Shown here in pieces: positions 47,948 through 58,800 of a DNA stretch of 64,000 nucleotides. The stretch's first letter is position 1. Every line of letters starts with the position of its first letter. Origin of the DNA: Acanthochromis polyacanthus. Taxonomy: Eukaryota; Chordata; Actinopteri; Pomacentridae. A model generated the notes under the pieces. That model was not told the DNA's origin and did not search any database. It worked only from the letters and a program-made list of their open reading frames with translations. The position numbers and the translations under genes are program-made. The stretch covers positions 7,362,338 to 7,426,337 of the forward strand of contig NC_067132.1 in the NCBI RefSeq assembly GCF_021347895.1, written 5' to 3'.

Positions 47948-48673
47948 ATTTATACAATGTGTCAGTCAGGGTGTTTTTCACTCATTAGTACATGGATTTC
48001 CACTGTTAATATGTTTGGCCCCAGTGTACCTTTTCATGAGCCTCAGGAGGCTAATTATTGATGCAAATAAAAGATCCTTGACTGTATTTTTAGATGAAAA
48101 ATAAACACCCAAGTTGGGAAATACCTGCATTTCCTGCTCTATTGGAAAAGGGCATTAACTACAACCCACCAGAATGTTCCAAAACCAAAAGTAGGAGGAC
48201 ACAGGATGATGTTCAGATGAAACCAAAGAGATATTCACACATTCAGCTTTCATATGAGGATACGAGTGGCTGCACTTTGTGACACTGTACTCCCTGTGAT
48301 GGTTCAGCTCCTTCTCCACCCACTTGTTCAAGATACCATTGCATGGTCATGTTTAAACTAACAACATTTCTGAAAAGCTGAGTGTCTTCCATTAAGATAT
48401 TCCCAAAGCCCAAATGCTGTGATTTTTGGTGTAACTCTAGGAAGCTTTGAAGGAAGCGCTGCAATCTAATTGTTCTAAATCCTGTTAGAGGCTGCCATTA
48501 AGACTGTTACAGTGAAGCAATTAAAATCTGATCCTCCATCACACAATGTTTGGATCCAAGTAAGCGAAGAAATGGAGGAAATAAAGCATTCTGTAGAAAG
48601 CATGTGTATTGATTTTGGTTTGTTTCCTGTGTTCTGATACCTTTGATTTGTTTTATATTATACATTTTAACTC

Positions 48674-49023
48674 CACTACCACTCAAAAGTTTAGGGTCAC
48701 TCAGACAATTCCATGTTCTCCATGAAAAATCACACTTTTATCCATGTGCTAACATAACTGCACAAGGGTTTTCTAATTATCAATGAGCCTTTCAACACCA
48801 TTAGCTAACACAATGTAGCATTAGAACACAGGAGTGATGGTTGCTGGAAATGCTCCTCCCTATGGAGATAATCCATTAAAAATCAACTGCTTCCAGCTAG
48901 AATAGTCATTTACCACATTAACAATGTCTACACATTCATTTAATGTTGTCTTCATTGAAAAAAATTCTTGTCTTTCAAAAATAAGAACATTTCTAAGTGA
49001 CCCTAGACTTTTTAATAGTAGTG
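48674..49023. mobile_element. 350-bp Tc1-type MITE flanked by TA
   Basis: The left end cactaccactcaaaagttta and the complement of the right end cactactattaaaaagtcta are inverted repeats, continuing with gggtcact. A TA follows at 49024-49025. There is no coding sequence. A fragment of the same element is at 243-302. Confidence 0.85.
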
Positions 49024-49329
49024 TAAATACACAAGAAGACAACTGTAAACCAGAAAAAGAAAAACAACAATGAAAGTGTATTGCACTAATAGTGAAACTG
49101 AAATAAAGCTCAAGAATGAGGTTACAAAAGATGAGATTGCATGTTTATGGTGAATACTTCAGGTGGTAGCTTGAGTTCTGATGTCACCCATGGTTTAGCA
49201 GGATGACTGAGTGTTTTTCAGATGTGTGTGAAGTGTGTATTTTTGTACAGAATGGAAAACTAGGGTTGTTACAAGAAGTCGGAAAAGAATGTCTACAACA
49301 GAATACAGTGACAAATGAAGGTGCTCTCA

Positions 49330-49680
49330 ACCCATGTGGTGAGTGAGGAAGATAGAGTGGGTGATGCTACTTTCCAAACTATACTGAATGAACTCAGGTA
49401 GGGCAGTAAACAACAGCTCATGGAGATTTAACAAGAATTGAGGAAACCGCACAACAGGCTGAATGAGCTGAGTGGACAAAGCAGAATCAGCACTACAGTC
49501 AACAGTAAATGAAATGGTCCTCCAGTGGACTAACAAGCAGCTGAACGGACTGAAAGGACAGGCTGATAGAGAATATCTGGATTTATGGCATACCTGAAGA
49601 GACGAATGGGAACAACAATTCTAGCTGAGGGACTCCACATGAGATGAAACTCCAAATCAAACCCACCAACTGCTGGTAAA
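49330..49680 (+). pseudogene. L1 ORF1 fragment
   Basis: A frame near 49566-49620 reads IENIWIYGIPEETNG, the conserved R-x-N-I-x-I-x-G-I-P-E block of LINE-1 ORF1. The upstream sequence resembles the preceding coiled coil (EL-x-x-Q repeats) in broken frames. The fragment stops before the SINE. Confidence 0.6.
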
Positions 49681-49785
49681 TCACCTGCATTTGACTCCAC
49701 AAGACTGTATATGTGCAAATTATATTTATTTAAATGCACTTTCTGAAATTTTTATGAACTATTTAAACTTTTGGATATTTGTAGG

Positions 49786-50136
49786 GGGCTGCTCAGTGAT
49801 GTAGTGGTTAGCACTTTCGCCTTGCAGCAAGAAGATCCCTGGTTCGAATCCCGGGGTGGGCCTGGGATCTTTCTGCATGGAGTTTGCATGTTCTCCCTGT
49901 GCATGCGTGGGTTTTCTCCGGGCACTCCGGCTTCCTCCCACAGTCCAAAAATATGCTGAGGTTAATTGGTTACTCTAAAGTGCCCGTAGGTGTGAATGTG
50001 AGTGTGATTGTTCGTCTGTATGTGTGGCCCTGCGACAGACTGGCGACCTGTCCTGGGTGTCCCCTGCCTTTGCCCGAGTCAGCTGAGATAGGCTCCAGCA
50101 CCCCCCGCGACCCTAATGAGGATAAAGCGGTGTATA
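49786..50136 (+). mobile_element. tRNA-derived SINE, 5' portion, split by an L2 LINE
   Basis: The head has an A box (agtggttagcac) and a perfect B box (ggttcgaatcc) of RNA polymerase III. A fish SINE body and the end gaggataaagcggtgtata follow. The rest of the tail, (GGAT)n, is at 55059-55076 beyond the L2 insertion. The direct repeat ggatatttgtagg flanks the whole composite at 49773-49785 and 55077-55089. Confidence 0.85.
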
Positions 50137-50224
50137 ATGGTGATTGATCCTGGACGTCTGACGTTACGGTGAGCGTATTGCGTCATTTCCTGTTCCTGTT
50201 TCAGCACTGTGTTGTGGTGTTAGC

Positions 50225-51115
50225 ATGGCTTCTGCTTCTGCTTCTTCCTCTCTCTCTTTCTCCTGCTCAGTGTGCCACATGTTTAGTTATTCCTCTGCCT
50301 CCTTTAGTGATAACGATATATGTAATAAGTGCAGCCTTTTTGTAGCTCTGGAGGCGAGGCTCTCCGAATTGGAATCGCGGCTCCGCACCATGGAAAATAA
50401 CCCGCTAGCAGCTAGCCAGGCCCCCTTAGCCGGTGCGGACCGCAATAGCTTAGCTTGTGTAGCATCTGTTAGCCGTCCCTTAGCAGCGCCCGAACAGCCG
50501 GGTGGATGGGTGACAGTTCGTAGGAAAAACAGTCCTAAACTCAAGCCTGCTGTCCCGGCTCACCACAAACCGCTTCATGTTTCTAATCGTTTTTCCCCGC
50601 TCAGCGACACACCCGCTGAGAAACCAACTCTGATCATTGGCAGCTCCATAGTCAGAAACGTGAAGCTAGCGACACCAGCGACCATAGTTAAATGCCTCCC
50701 AGGGGCCAGAGCGGGCGACATAGAAGCAAATTTGAAACTGCTGGCTAAAGATAATCGTAAATATAGTAAGATTGTTATTCACGTCGGCGGTAACGACACC
50801 CGGTTACGCCAATCGGAGGTCACCAAAATTAGCGTGGCATCGGTGTGTACTTTCGCCAAAACCATGTCGGACTCCGTAGTTTTCTCTGGACCCTTGCCTG
50901 ATCTGACCAGCGATGACATGTTTAGCCGCATGTCGTCGTTTCGCCGCTGGTTGTCTATGTGGTGTCCATCAAACGACGTGGGCTTTATTGATAATTGGAG
51001 CTCTTTTTGGGGAAAACCTGGTCTGATTAGGAGAGACGGCATCCATCCCACTTTGGCTGGTCCAGCTCTCATTTCTAGGAATATGGCTGATTTTAGTAGT
51101 ACTCCTAAAGCATGA
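50225..51115 (+). CDS. L2 LINE ORF1: zinc finger, coiled coil, SGNH esterase
   Basis: This 296-residue ORF starts [21 protein letters not shown] Cys-x2-Cys ... Cys-x2-Cys zinc-finger-like pair (CSVC, CNKC) falls in residues 15-40. A short Leu/Glu/Arg coiled coil ([16 protein letters not shown]) follows at about 42-58. From about residue 130 there is an SGNH-hydrolase fold: [12 protein letters not shown] with the nucleophile Ser, then IHVGGNDTR, then the Asp-His pair in [11 protein letters not shown]. All expected catalytic residues are present. ORF1 esterases are known in CR1/L2-type LINEs and are thought to help handle RNA-protein particles. The ORF ends at TGA 51113-51115, in the same frame as ORF2. 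Confidence 0.9.
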   Translation: MASASASSSLSFSCSVCHMFSYSSASFSDNDICNKCSLFVALEARLSELESRLRTMENNPLAASQAPLAGADRNSLACVASVSRPLAAPEQPGGWVTVRRKNSPKLKPAVPAHHKPLHVSNRFSPLSDTPAEKPTLIIGSSIVRNVKLATPATIVKCLPGARAGDIEANLKLLAKDNRKYSKIVIHVGGNDTRLRQSEVTKISVASVCTFAKTMSDSVVFSGPLPDLTSDDMFSRMSSFRRWLSMWCPSNDVGFIDNWSSFWGKPGLIRRDGIHPTLAGPALISRNMADFSSTPKA

Positions 51116-51136
51116 CAACCCAGAGTTAAGACCAGG

Positions 51137-54100
51137 ATGCAGAGCTGTAGTCTTACACACCTCTCTGCAGTTTCCTCACAGCTGTCACCCTCCAGTAATT
51201 CAGTTAATTCAGTTAATTTTATTGAGACTGTGTCTGTCCCCCGACCACCAAAATTCAATAAATTAATCAAATCAAAAATATACAAAACAAATAGTAACCA
51301 CAAAAATTTAATAAAAATTAATACCTCTATTTCAACAGAGCAAAGAGACAGGAAAATTAAATGTGGTCTGTTAAATATTAGATCTCTCTTGTCTAAATCT
51401 CTGCTAGTAAATGAGTTGATAACTGATCACCAGATTGATTTGTTCTGTTTGACTGAAACCTGGTTGCAGCAGGAAGAATTTGTTAGCCTAAACGAATCAA
51501 CTCCCCCTAGTCATATTAACTGTCATATTCCTCGAATCACAGGCCGAGGAGGAGGAGTAGCAGCAATCTACCATTCTAGTTTAAAATTGAACCAGAGGCC
51601 TAAACCTGATTACAGCTCATTTGAAAATCTCACTCTTAGTCTCTCTCATCCAAATTTGAAAGCTCAGAAACCAGTTTTATTTGTTGTTATATATCGTCCT
51701 CCTGCTCCTTATTCTGAGTTTTTATCTCAATTCTCAGACTTTTTATCTGAATTCGTGCTCAGTTCAGACAAAGTTATTATTGTGGGTGACTTTAACATTC
51801 ATGTTGACGTAGACAGCGACAGCCTTACAACAGCTTTTAATTCATTATTAGACTCAATTGGGTTTTCTCAACATGTAAATAAACCAACTCATAGTTTTAA
51901 TCACACTCTTGACCTTGTCCTGACTTATGGCTTAGAAATTGATGAGTTAACAGTATTTCCCCAGAACCCTCTTCTTTCTGACCATTTTATGATAACGTTT
52001 CAATTTAAAGTAAAGGATTGTTTAGCAGCTGAGAACAAATATCATTACAGTAGGTGTTTGTCTGACAATTCAGTATCTAAATTTAAGGAAATAATACCCT
52101 CACTGTTTAATCCAGCAACATTTACTGATAAATCAGAAGGCAAATATTATTATTTTACCCCCACAGAAGTGGATTATTATGTTAATAATGCTTCAGCCTC
52201 ACTGCGTACAACTCTTGATAGTGTTGCACCTGTAAAAAAGAAAGTTATATCTCAGAGAAGACTTGCTCCTTGGTATAATTCCCAGCTGCGGACTTTAAAG
52301 CAGGCATCCCGAAAGCTGGAAAGAAAGTGGTATTCCACTAATTCAGAGGTAGTGTATGTGGCTTGGAAAAATAGTCTAGTAATCTATAAAAAAGCTCTTC
52401 ATAATGCCAGGACAACTTATTATTCATCTTTAATAGATGAGAACAAGAACAACCCTAGGTTTCTCTTTAGCACTGTAGCCAGGCTGACAAAGAGTCAGAG
52501 CTCTGTTGAACCTTGTATTCCTTTAGTTTTAACCAGTAACGACTTCATGAGCTTCTTTACGCATAAAATAGTTCTGATTAGAGATAAAATTAATCTGGCC
52601 CTTCCTACAAATGTCACAGATGCTTTTGAATTGGCTGTTAGACCTGATGAATCTTTAGAATTCTTCACTCCTATATGTCTCTCTGAACTAATTTCAACAG
52701 TTTCTACATCCAAACCATCAACATGTCTTTTAGATCCTATCCCAACTAGACTCTTCAAGGAGATTTTACCTTTAATTAATTCTTCAATGTTAGATCTGAT
52801 TAATCTCTCTCTAGTAACAGGCTATGTACCACAGGCTTTTAAGGTTGCTGTCATCAAACCTTTGCTTAAAAAGCCCACTTTAGATCCAGATGTGTTAGCT
52901 AACTATAGACCGATATCCAACCTACCATTTCTCTCTAAAATTCTGGAAAGAACAGTTGCAAATCAATTATGTGAACACTTACAAAGGAATAATTTGTTTG
53001 AAATGTTTCAGTCAGGCTTCAGAGTGCATCATAGCACAGAAACAGCTCTAGTGAAAGTTACTAATGACCTTCTCATAGCATCAGATAATGGACTAGTCTC
53101 TATACTTGTTTTGTTAGATCTTAGTGCAGCGTTTGACACAATCGACCACAAAATTTTATTACAGCGTCTAGAATATTCAATTGGCATTAAAGGGACAGCA
53201 CTGGATTGGTTTAAATCCTACTTATCAGATAGGTTCCAGTTTGTGCATGTCAACAATAACTCTTCTGAGCATACTAAAGTTAATCACGGAGTTCCTCAGG
53301 GTTCTGTCTTAGGACCGATACTTTTCACATTATACATGCTTCCTTTAGGCAATATTATTAGGAAGCATTGTATTAACTTCCATTGTTATGCAGATGACAC
53401 ACAATTGTATTTATCTATGAAGCCAGATGAAACTGATCAGTTAGCTAGACTGCAAGATTGTCTTAAGGACATTAAAACCTGGATGACTTTTAACTTCCTA
53501 CTGCTAAATTCAGACAAAACTGAAGTCATTGTATTTGGCCCCAAACATCTTAGAAACTCGCTTTCAAAGCAAATAGTTACTCTGGATGGCATCACATTGG
53601 CCTCCAGTACTACTGTGAGGAATCTTGGAGTTATTTTTGACCAGGACATGTCCTTTAACTCACACATAAAGCAAGTCTGTAGGACTTCCTTTTTTCACCT
53701 GCGTAATATTGTAAAAATCAGGGACATTCTGTCTCAGAGTGATGCAGAAAAATTAGTTCATGCTTTTGTTACTTCCAGGCTTGACTATTGCAATTCCTTA
53801 TTATCGGGTTGTCCAAATAGCTCTCTCAAACATCTACAGTTGATCCAAAACGCTGCTGCGAGAGTACTGACAGGAGTTAGCAAAAGAGATCATATTTCCT
53901 CCATACTTGCTTCTCTTCACTGGCTTCCTGTTAAATCCAGAATAGAATTTAAAATCCTTCTTCTGACATATAAAGCTCTTAATAACCAATCTCCATCATA
54001 TCTTAAAGATCTGATAGTACCTTATTATCCTAGTAGAACTCTTCGCTCTCAAACTGCAGGCTTACTTGTTGTTCCTAGAATTTCTAAAAGTAGAATGGGA

Positions 54101-54235
54101 GGCAGAGCCTTCAGTTATCAGGCGCCTCTCCTGTGGAACCTGCTCCCAGTTTGGGTTCGGGAGGCAGACACCCTCTCTATTTTTAAGACCAGGCTTAAAG
54201 CGTTCCTTTTTGACAAATCTTATAGTTGGGGCTGA
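51137..54235 (+). CDS. L2 LINE ORF2: APE endonuclease and reverse transcriptase
   Basis: The ORF is 1032 residues long and open throughout. An APE-type endonuclease spans about residues 75-290: CGLLNIRSL, then the catalytic Glu in CLTETWL near 108, GDFNIHV near 218, and LSDHFM near 282. Reverse transcriptase spans about 560-830: [15 protein letters not shown], then [14 protein letters not shown] near 660, [13 protein letters not shown] near 720, and CYADDTQLY near 750. The thumb and C-terminus end [10 protein letters not shown] and [10 protein letters not shown]. The first ATG (51137) has A at -3 and lies 21 bases after the ORF1 stop with no other stop between, so reinitiation or readthrough are both possible. 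It would nick target DNA and copy the element's RNA. Confidence 0.92.
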   Translation: MQSCSLTHLSAVSSQLSPSSNSVNSVNFIETVSVPRPPKFNKLIKSKIYKTNSNHKNLIKINTSISTEQRDRKIKCGLLNIRSLLSKSLLVNELITDHQIDLFCLTETWLQQEEFVSLNESTPPSHINCHIPRITGRGGGVAAIYHSSLKLNQRPKPDYSSFENLTLSLSHPNLKAQKPVLFVVIYRPPAPYSEFLSQFSDFLSEFVLSSDKVIIVGDFNIHVDVDSDSLTTAFNSLLDSIGFSQHVNKPTHSFNHTLDLVLTYGLEIDELTVFPQNPLLSDHFMITFQFKVKDCLAAENKYHYSRCLSDNSVSKFKEIIPSLFNPATFTDKSEGKYYYFTPTEVDYYVNNASASLRTTLDSVAPVKKKVISQRRLAPWYNSQLRTLKQASRKLERKWYSTNSEVVYVAWKNSLVIYKKALHNARTTYYSSLIDENKNNPRFLFSTVARLTKSQSSVEPCIPLVLTSNDFMSFFTHKIVLIRDKINLALPTNVTDAFELAVRPDESLEFFTPICLSELISTVSTSKPSTCLLDPIPTRLFKEILPLINSSMLDLINLSLVTGYVPQAFKVAVIKPLLKKPTLDPDVLANYRPISNLPFLSKILERTVANQLCEHLQRNNLFEMFQSGFRVHHSTETALVKVTNDLLIASDNGLVSILVLLDLSAAFDTIDHKILLQRLEYSIGIKGTALDWFKSYLSDRFQFVHVNNNSSEHTKVNHGVPQGSVLGPILFTLYMLPLGNIIRKHCINFHCYADDTQLYLSMKPDETDQLARLQDCLKDIKTWMTFNFLLLNSDKTEVIVFGPKHLRNSLSKQIVTLDGITLASSTTVRNLGVIFDQDMSFNSHIKQVCRTSFFHLRNIVKIRDILSQSDAEKLVHAFVTSRLDYCNSLLSGCPNSSLKHLQLIQNAAARVLTGVSKRDHISSILASLHWLPVKSRIEFKILLLTYKALNNQSPSYLKDLIVPYYPSRTLRSQTAGLLVVPRISKSRMGGRAFSYQAPLLWNLLPVWVREADTLSIFKTRLKAFLFDKSYSWG

Positions 54236-55058
54236 CTGGGTGACCCACAGAGGTTCGGCTTGTGTCTTCATTGTACAGCTGACCCCCTCTTGGACGTCCC
54301 TTCGTTCTGCCCCTAGTCATGCTGCTATAGGCCTAGGCTGCTGGGGGACTTTTCTTGACGCACTGAGCCCTTCTCTATCTACCTTTACATTTAATATGTA
54401 TACCGTTATTGCAGTACATTCACTCTGTTTCCCCCTGTGCTATTTCTCCGAGTGTCCCTGGTCCCAGAGCTGGATGCTTCAGATCTGCGGTCGATGTTCC
54501 ACCAGCTGGTCCAGTCTCCACCATGTCCACTGTGGGATGCTGCTGCTGACCTTCCTCCAGCCCTCTGCTTCCAATTCCCTTTTTCCACCAGTCAACTCTG
54601 CATCGCCTTCACTATACTGTTATGCTGACTTACATACTGTTTGAATTTTACTGCTAGCTATATAAGGAGTATGTTTAATGTCAGAGCCGTACATCACAAG
54701 AGTAAACTATGAGTCAGTTTTCAATGTTAGCTTATACTTTGTCTGTGTCACATATCCTGTCATGCATGTATCCAAATGTGTGTTGTGTTTTCCTTGCTTT
54801 CCCACCCCTCCCTCTTCTCCCATCCCTCCCCCTTGCCCTCTTCTGTCCTTCTCAATCCGCCCGGCCAGCAGGCAGATGGGTCCCCCCTATATAGAGCCGG
54901 GTTCTGCTCGAGGTTTCTTCCCTGTTAAAAGGGTGTTTTTCCTTGCCACTGTCGCCTTTGGGCTTGCTCTGGGGGTCAGGCATATGGGTTCTGTAAAGCG
55001 TCTTGAGACAATTTGACTGTAATTGACGCTATATAAATAAAATTGAATTGAATTGAAT

Positions 55059-55076
55059 TATAGAGGATGGATGGAT
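55059..55076 (+). repeat. 3' tail of the split SINE
   Basis: The sequence tatagaggatggatggat is the (GGAT)n tail of the SINE whose head is at 49786-50136. It is cut off by the L2 insertion and followed by the 13-bp flanking direct repeat. Confidence 0.78.
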
Positions 55077-55089
55077 GGATATTTGTAGG

Positions 55090-55860
55090 TGAATATGAAG
55101 GATATGCAGTAAATGTGCAGAGAGCAGAGCTTTACAGTAAACTGTACTCCAACAGAACTATAAGATCTTTTCCATCTGAAAGTAAATGTTGACACATACT
55201 GAATGCCTTCCCATTGGGAAAGGTTCATTATGGCTTCCTTTAGAGCTAAGTAAATTTGGATATATAGTGATGGAGAATTCAATCAAATAAATCAATTGAA
55301 GATTTGTATCCTCTGAAACTAAAACAAGCCTTGTAAAACAAGATTTTTTACTAATTTTACTTTTATTACATTTATATTTTGATCCAGCTCTTAAAAACAG
55401 GATTGGATGAGTCGGTGCTGAGTTAAACAGTCGGCATTGGATATATAGAATGTATAAAGGCTTCATGACAAAAACAACTCATTGCAGAATATATAAATGG
55501 AAATGGAACAGCTATTTTGACTTTCACTGAAGTGCATTAAGTCACGTAAATACCAAGAATTTCCATGGTGGTATCAGGCTAAATATTGCATTACTTCAAC
55601 AGAAAGCACACCTTACAGGAGAGGATTCAAACCGCTGGAGAGTGAGTGGGAACTAGGACATCAATCACTGTATATATGTAGGCCAAACACAGGAACAATA
55701 CAAATGTACAAAATATTGATATTTTTCATATATTGGTAGTAGTAATACAAAAATATTGTTTCAGGTTTCTCTTTTATTGCATTGAAAGTCGATGTTAACT
55801 GTGAGCACTACAAGTGGGTAGTACAAGTGGGTAGTACAAATGGAGTAGATCGACTGATTG
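55090..55860. other. sspo intron: nothing recognised
   Basis: AT-rich sequence between the L2/SINE composite and the ATCC repeat. Confidence 0.5.
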
Positions 55861-55863
55861 ATA

Positions 55864-56036
55864 GATCCATCCATCCATCCATCCATCCATCCATCCATCC
55901 ATCAACTCATCCATCCATCCATCTATCCATCCAGCCATTCATCCATCCAGCCATCCATCCATCCATCCATCCACCCACCCACCCATCCATCAACTCATCC
56001 ATCCATCCATCCATCCATCCATCCATCCATCCATCA
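55864..56036. repeat. (ATCC)n microsatellite
   Basis: About 40 degenerate tetranucleotide units. They sit at the 3' end of the minus-strand SINE at 56050-56345, so this is probably its expanded (GGAT)n tail. Confidence 0.95.
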
Positions 56037-56049
56037 TCTATACACTCCT

Positions 56050-56345
56050 TAATCCTCATTTAGGTCATGGGGGGTTGGAGTCTATCCCAGCTGACTTGGA
56101 GTGAAGGCAGGAGACACCTGGACAGGTAACAGTCTGTCACAGGGCTACACAGAGACAAACAATCACACTCACATTCACACCTACGGACAATTTAGAATCA
56201 CCAATTAACCTCAGCATGTTTCTGGACTGTGGGAGGAAGCTGGAGAACCTGGAGAAAACCCACACATGTACAGGGAGAACATGGAAATTCCATGCAGAAA
56301 GATCCCAGGAATGCCGGGATGTGAACCAACGATGCTCTAGCTGCA
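56050..56345 (-). mobile_element. tRNA-derived SINE copy (minus strand) with expanded tail
   Basis: The complement contains catgcagaaagatcccagga-type body sequence in the reverse sense and a decayed tRNA-like head around 56290-56345. It ends in tgggatagactccaacccc and then the (GGAT)n run. Same family as the copies at 14505 and 49786. Confidence 0.78.
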
Positions 56346-56731
56346 AGTAATATGCATCCCTTCTTTCTGGAATGTGTATTTATTGAAACTTGTTTGAAAA
56401 TGAAAGAAGGGTTTCATATTGTTGGCTGCTTGCTGACTTCGAATGCTTTTTCTAACTGCAAGGCTACTTCTGTGTAATTCAACTTCAAATGGTTAAATAA
56501 AGAACTGAAAACAGGAAAGAAACACAAACCAGGCCATGGACTTTGTAGGTTCTGATTGTTGTGACTGCTGCTGAGTCATTTCAGCCAACTGGTGCAGTAG
56601 CTGTTACTAAGTATAGATAGGGTGACATATCTATCCACAGGTTATCTAAATATCATTGTTGCTTTGCTTTCATGCCAGAAGACAGACCCTACAAAGTGCA
56701 AGAAATGCAGCTGTAAGAGAGCATCACTCAC
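56346..56731. other. sspo intron: nothing recognised
   Basis: Sequence between the SINE and the 47-bp exon, with no recognised repeat. Confidence 0.5.
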
Positions 56732-56778
56732 CATCACAGAGCTCTGAGGTACAGCTGAACACTCCACCTCGGCACACA
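56732..56778 (-). CDS. sspo: sspo small exon (47 bp): VWC-like module
   Basis: This small exon follows a clear pyrimidine tract (actctctccag). It reads CVCRGGVFSCTSELCD across the split codon, the same short VWC-like motif found at the head of the exon at 59993-60189. Donor G|GTGAGT. Phases 2 in and 1 out fit both neighbours. The next exon is 13.6 kb away because of inserted retrotransposons. Confidence 0.86.
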
Positions 56779-57659
56779 CTGGAGAGAGTTGGAAAAAAAT
56801 CAAGGGTCAAGTAAGTTGATTAGAATAAGGGGAAAATAGGTTATTATATTACTGGAGACTGTATGTCAGCATATGAGCCTCTCAGGTGATATTAAATGAG
56901 GACCAAATCACTGGAAGGAAGATGAAATGACTTACAGCATGTCTGCTGCACACCAGACTATCTATTACAGCAGATATCATGGAACCAAACTGAACAGTAA
57001 CTGAGTGCACTGTTTGACTGAGACAATAAAAAATAAAGCCATATAATACTCCAATACTTCAGAAAAGAAAGGTGATAGGAGTAGTATTTTGAAAACATCA
57101 TGGGCAAACTATTTGTGACATTTATTATAAATAAATGAAACCATTGGTGCCGTTTGTGGTCACGTTTCTTAGAGAGAGGGTTTCAGTCCTGTTCACAGCA
57201 ATGAACAGACAATTAGTGACTTTTATTCTTTGCTTAAAGGCTTTCCCTTTTGATTTTAGAAAACTGAAATGCAAACAAATAGTTTTCTTTGCATAAATGT
57301 GTTTAAATGGTCTCATAGGATGTGTAATGCCCTGAAAGACAGAGAGTTTGAGGTATGAGGACGTCTTAGGTCAAACATAAAAGGAGTAATTTAATTACTC
57401 CTTTACATATTTTCAATGAACTGATAAAAGGTGCATCAGTGAGTGCTCTTAACATTGTAGTACTATTAAATAATGACACAGAAGAAGATTATTATTTTTA
57501 TAAAATAATGCAAAATGATACAGAATGCTCATGCAAGCTAACATGATTGGTTCTTTAGGTCTGTTGCAGATGAAACCCTGGAAGTATAAATCTGTGTTTC
57601 TGCCATCAATATACTCTAGTTTTAAGGTGGAAATTCTCAGTCATGGTGTTACAAATGTT
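56779..57659. other. sspo intron: nothing recognised
   Basis: No exon or repeat was recognised. Confidence 0.5.
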
Positions 57660-57961
57660 GGTAGTGTCTACAGATATGGACCCGTACCCATAGCCTGTGG
57701 GCTACGGATACGGCACTTTCCATTTGCCAGACAGATACGGACCCGTACGCGAGTCTCGCGAGTCAAGAAGCTGCTAACCACTGCAAACTGTTGAAAGGTA
57801 AGCAAAGGTTAAGGTTAGGGTTAGGGTCAGGTTTAAGGTCCGTACCTGTAGTACCGATGTTACGGGTTTGTACCTCCAGCGTCTAACGGGAGTCACGTGA
57901 CCAGATCTTGCGTATCTGATTGGCAAATGGAAAGTACGGGTCCGTACCTCTAGCAACTACC
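57660..57961. mobile_element. 302-bp inverted-repeat element with internal GGTTAG repeats
   Basis: The left end ggtagtgtctacagatatgg and the complement of the right end ggtagttgctagaggtacgg pair over about 28 bases (on through acccgtac). Further inverted matches lie inside (ctttccatttgcca). The centre carries aggttagggttagggtcag. No clear target duplication beyond TT. Confidence 0.75.
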
Positions 57962-58371
57962 TTAAATGTTTATTCTGCCTGTGATGTGTCTTCTAGCATA
58001 AAACACCTCATGGACAAAACCTTGATTTTCACTAGATGAGGACTTTTAAGGAAGACAGACACTTTTAGAACGTCCTTTTTGAACAAAGGAAGCAGAATAC
58101 CGGCATTAAGAAGCAGAAAGGAAAAACATTTAAACCACCTTAACCACTAAAATCGCTCTTCAATGCAAAGTGTTTTTGATGTGTGAGAAGCCGGGTCCAG
58201 CCTGGCATTTAAGTTCTCTAAAGACTTTCCTTCATGGATCATATCCTTCAGTCAGGACAGTTAAAGCTACTCCAGCAGACCAGATCCACACACTAAAGCT
58301 TTAACTACGTACAACAGGACTCAGCTGCTTAAATCCTAAATGAACAGATGAAACCATGTGTGGTGTATTAC

Positions 58372-58526
58372 CATGTGTTGCAGAGGTGCTGAATGGCGGT
58401 TCCAGGTGGCAGCAGGGCTTCTGTGAAATCCTCAGCGCTGACGTTCCAGTTTTGGTAATCAGGCGGCAGAGAGAGCGGTGAGCAGGGACAGTCAACATGA
58501 AACACACAGGAACCTCTATACAACAC
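58372..58526 (-). CDS. sspo: sspo exon: end of TIL and linker to VWC-like module
   Basis: Starts at phase 0 after cctctaaag. It gives VLYRGSCVFHVDCPCS, which completes the TIL cysteines, then a linker rich in Leu and Pro, and ends IQHLCNT plus TG before GTAATA (phase 2). Its layout mirrors the exon at 60890-61028, suggesting ancient duplication of a TIL-VWC-TSP1 cassette. Length 155 bp. Confidence 0.88.
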
Positions 58527-58611
58527 CTTTAGAGGAGACAATGAGACTGTCAGGAGTCAGATCTGACATTCACCCACCCACATACAGACATATAAACACA
58601 GGTGGGCAGAC

Positions 58612-58739
58612 CTGTCCTGAAGGGCATGAGCACCCAGGTGTACAGGGTCCAGGTAGACACTGAGTATGAGGCCACAGGTCCTGGCAGGTATACGGACAGG
58701 AAGCTGAGCAGTCACTGAACACCTGCCTCCCGGGACACT
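58612..58739 (-). CDS. sspo: sspo exon: TIL domain, first part
   Basis: Encodes ECPGRQVFSDCSASCPYTC, then QDLW and TPGCSCPSGQ, the cysteine spacing of a TIL module. Acceptor gtgttgcag, donor CAG|GTCTGC, phase 1 in and 0 out. The TIL module is completed in the next exon, about 90 bp downstream. Confidence 0.91.
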
Positions 58740-58800
58740 CTGCAACACGCAAACACACAGTGAATCACTTCTCAGGCATACATCAGTGCACAGACATGCA

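Larger units (their letters stand above)
50137..55058 (+). mobile_element. Apparently full-length L2-clade LINE with two open ORFs
   Basis: The element has a short 5' UTR, an esterase-type ORF1 and an APE-RT ORF2. Its 3' UTR ends tgacgctatataaataaaat and an (ATTGA)n tail, as expected of L2-type elements. It inserted into a SINE tail, with TATA at both junctions. Both ORFs are free of stops. It is the best-preserved mobile element in the window and may be young. It is antisense to sspo. Confidence 0.9.

Noticed and set aside
45266..47981. Long minus-strand ORFs such as 46205-46801 and 47478-47981
   Set aside because: They are shadows of the plus-strand RTE coding region with low-complexity Ser/Leu content.
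50779..51303. Minus-strand 174-codon ORF over the L2 ORF1 end
   Set aside because: It overlaps a well-supported plus-strand gene and has no recognisable domain.
55782..56063. Pro-Ser-Ile-His repeat ORF
   Set aside because: It is a translation of the (ATCC)n repeat at the end of a SINE.
57810..57835. Interstitial telomere
   Set aside because: Only about three imperfect GGTTAG units inside an inverted-repeat element.
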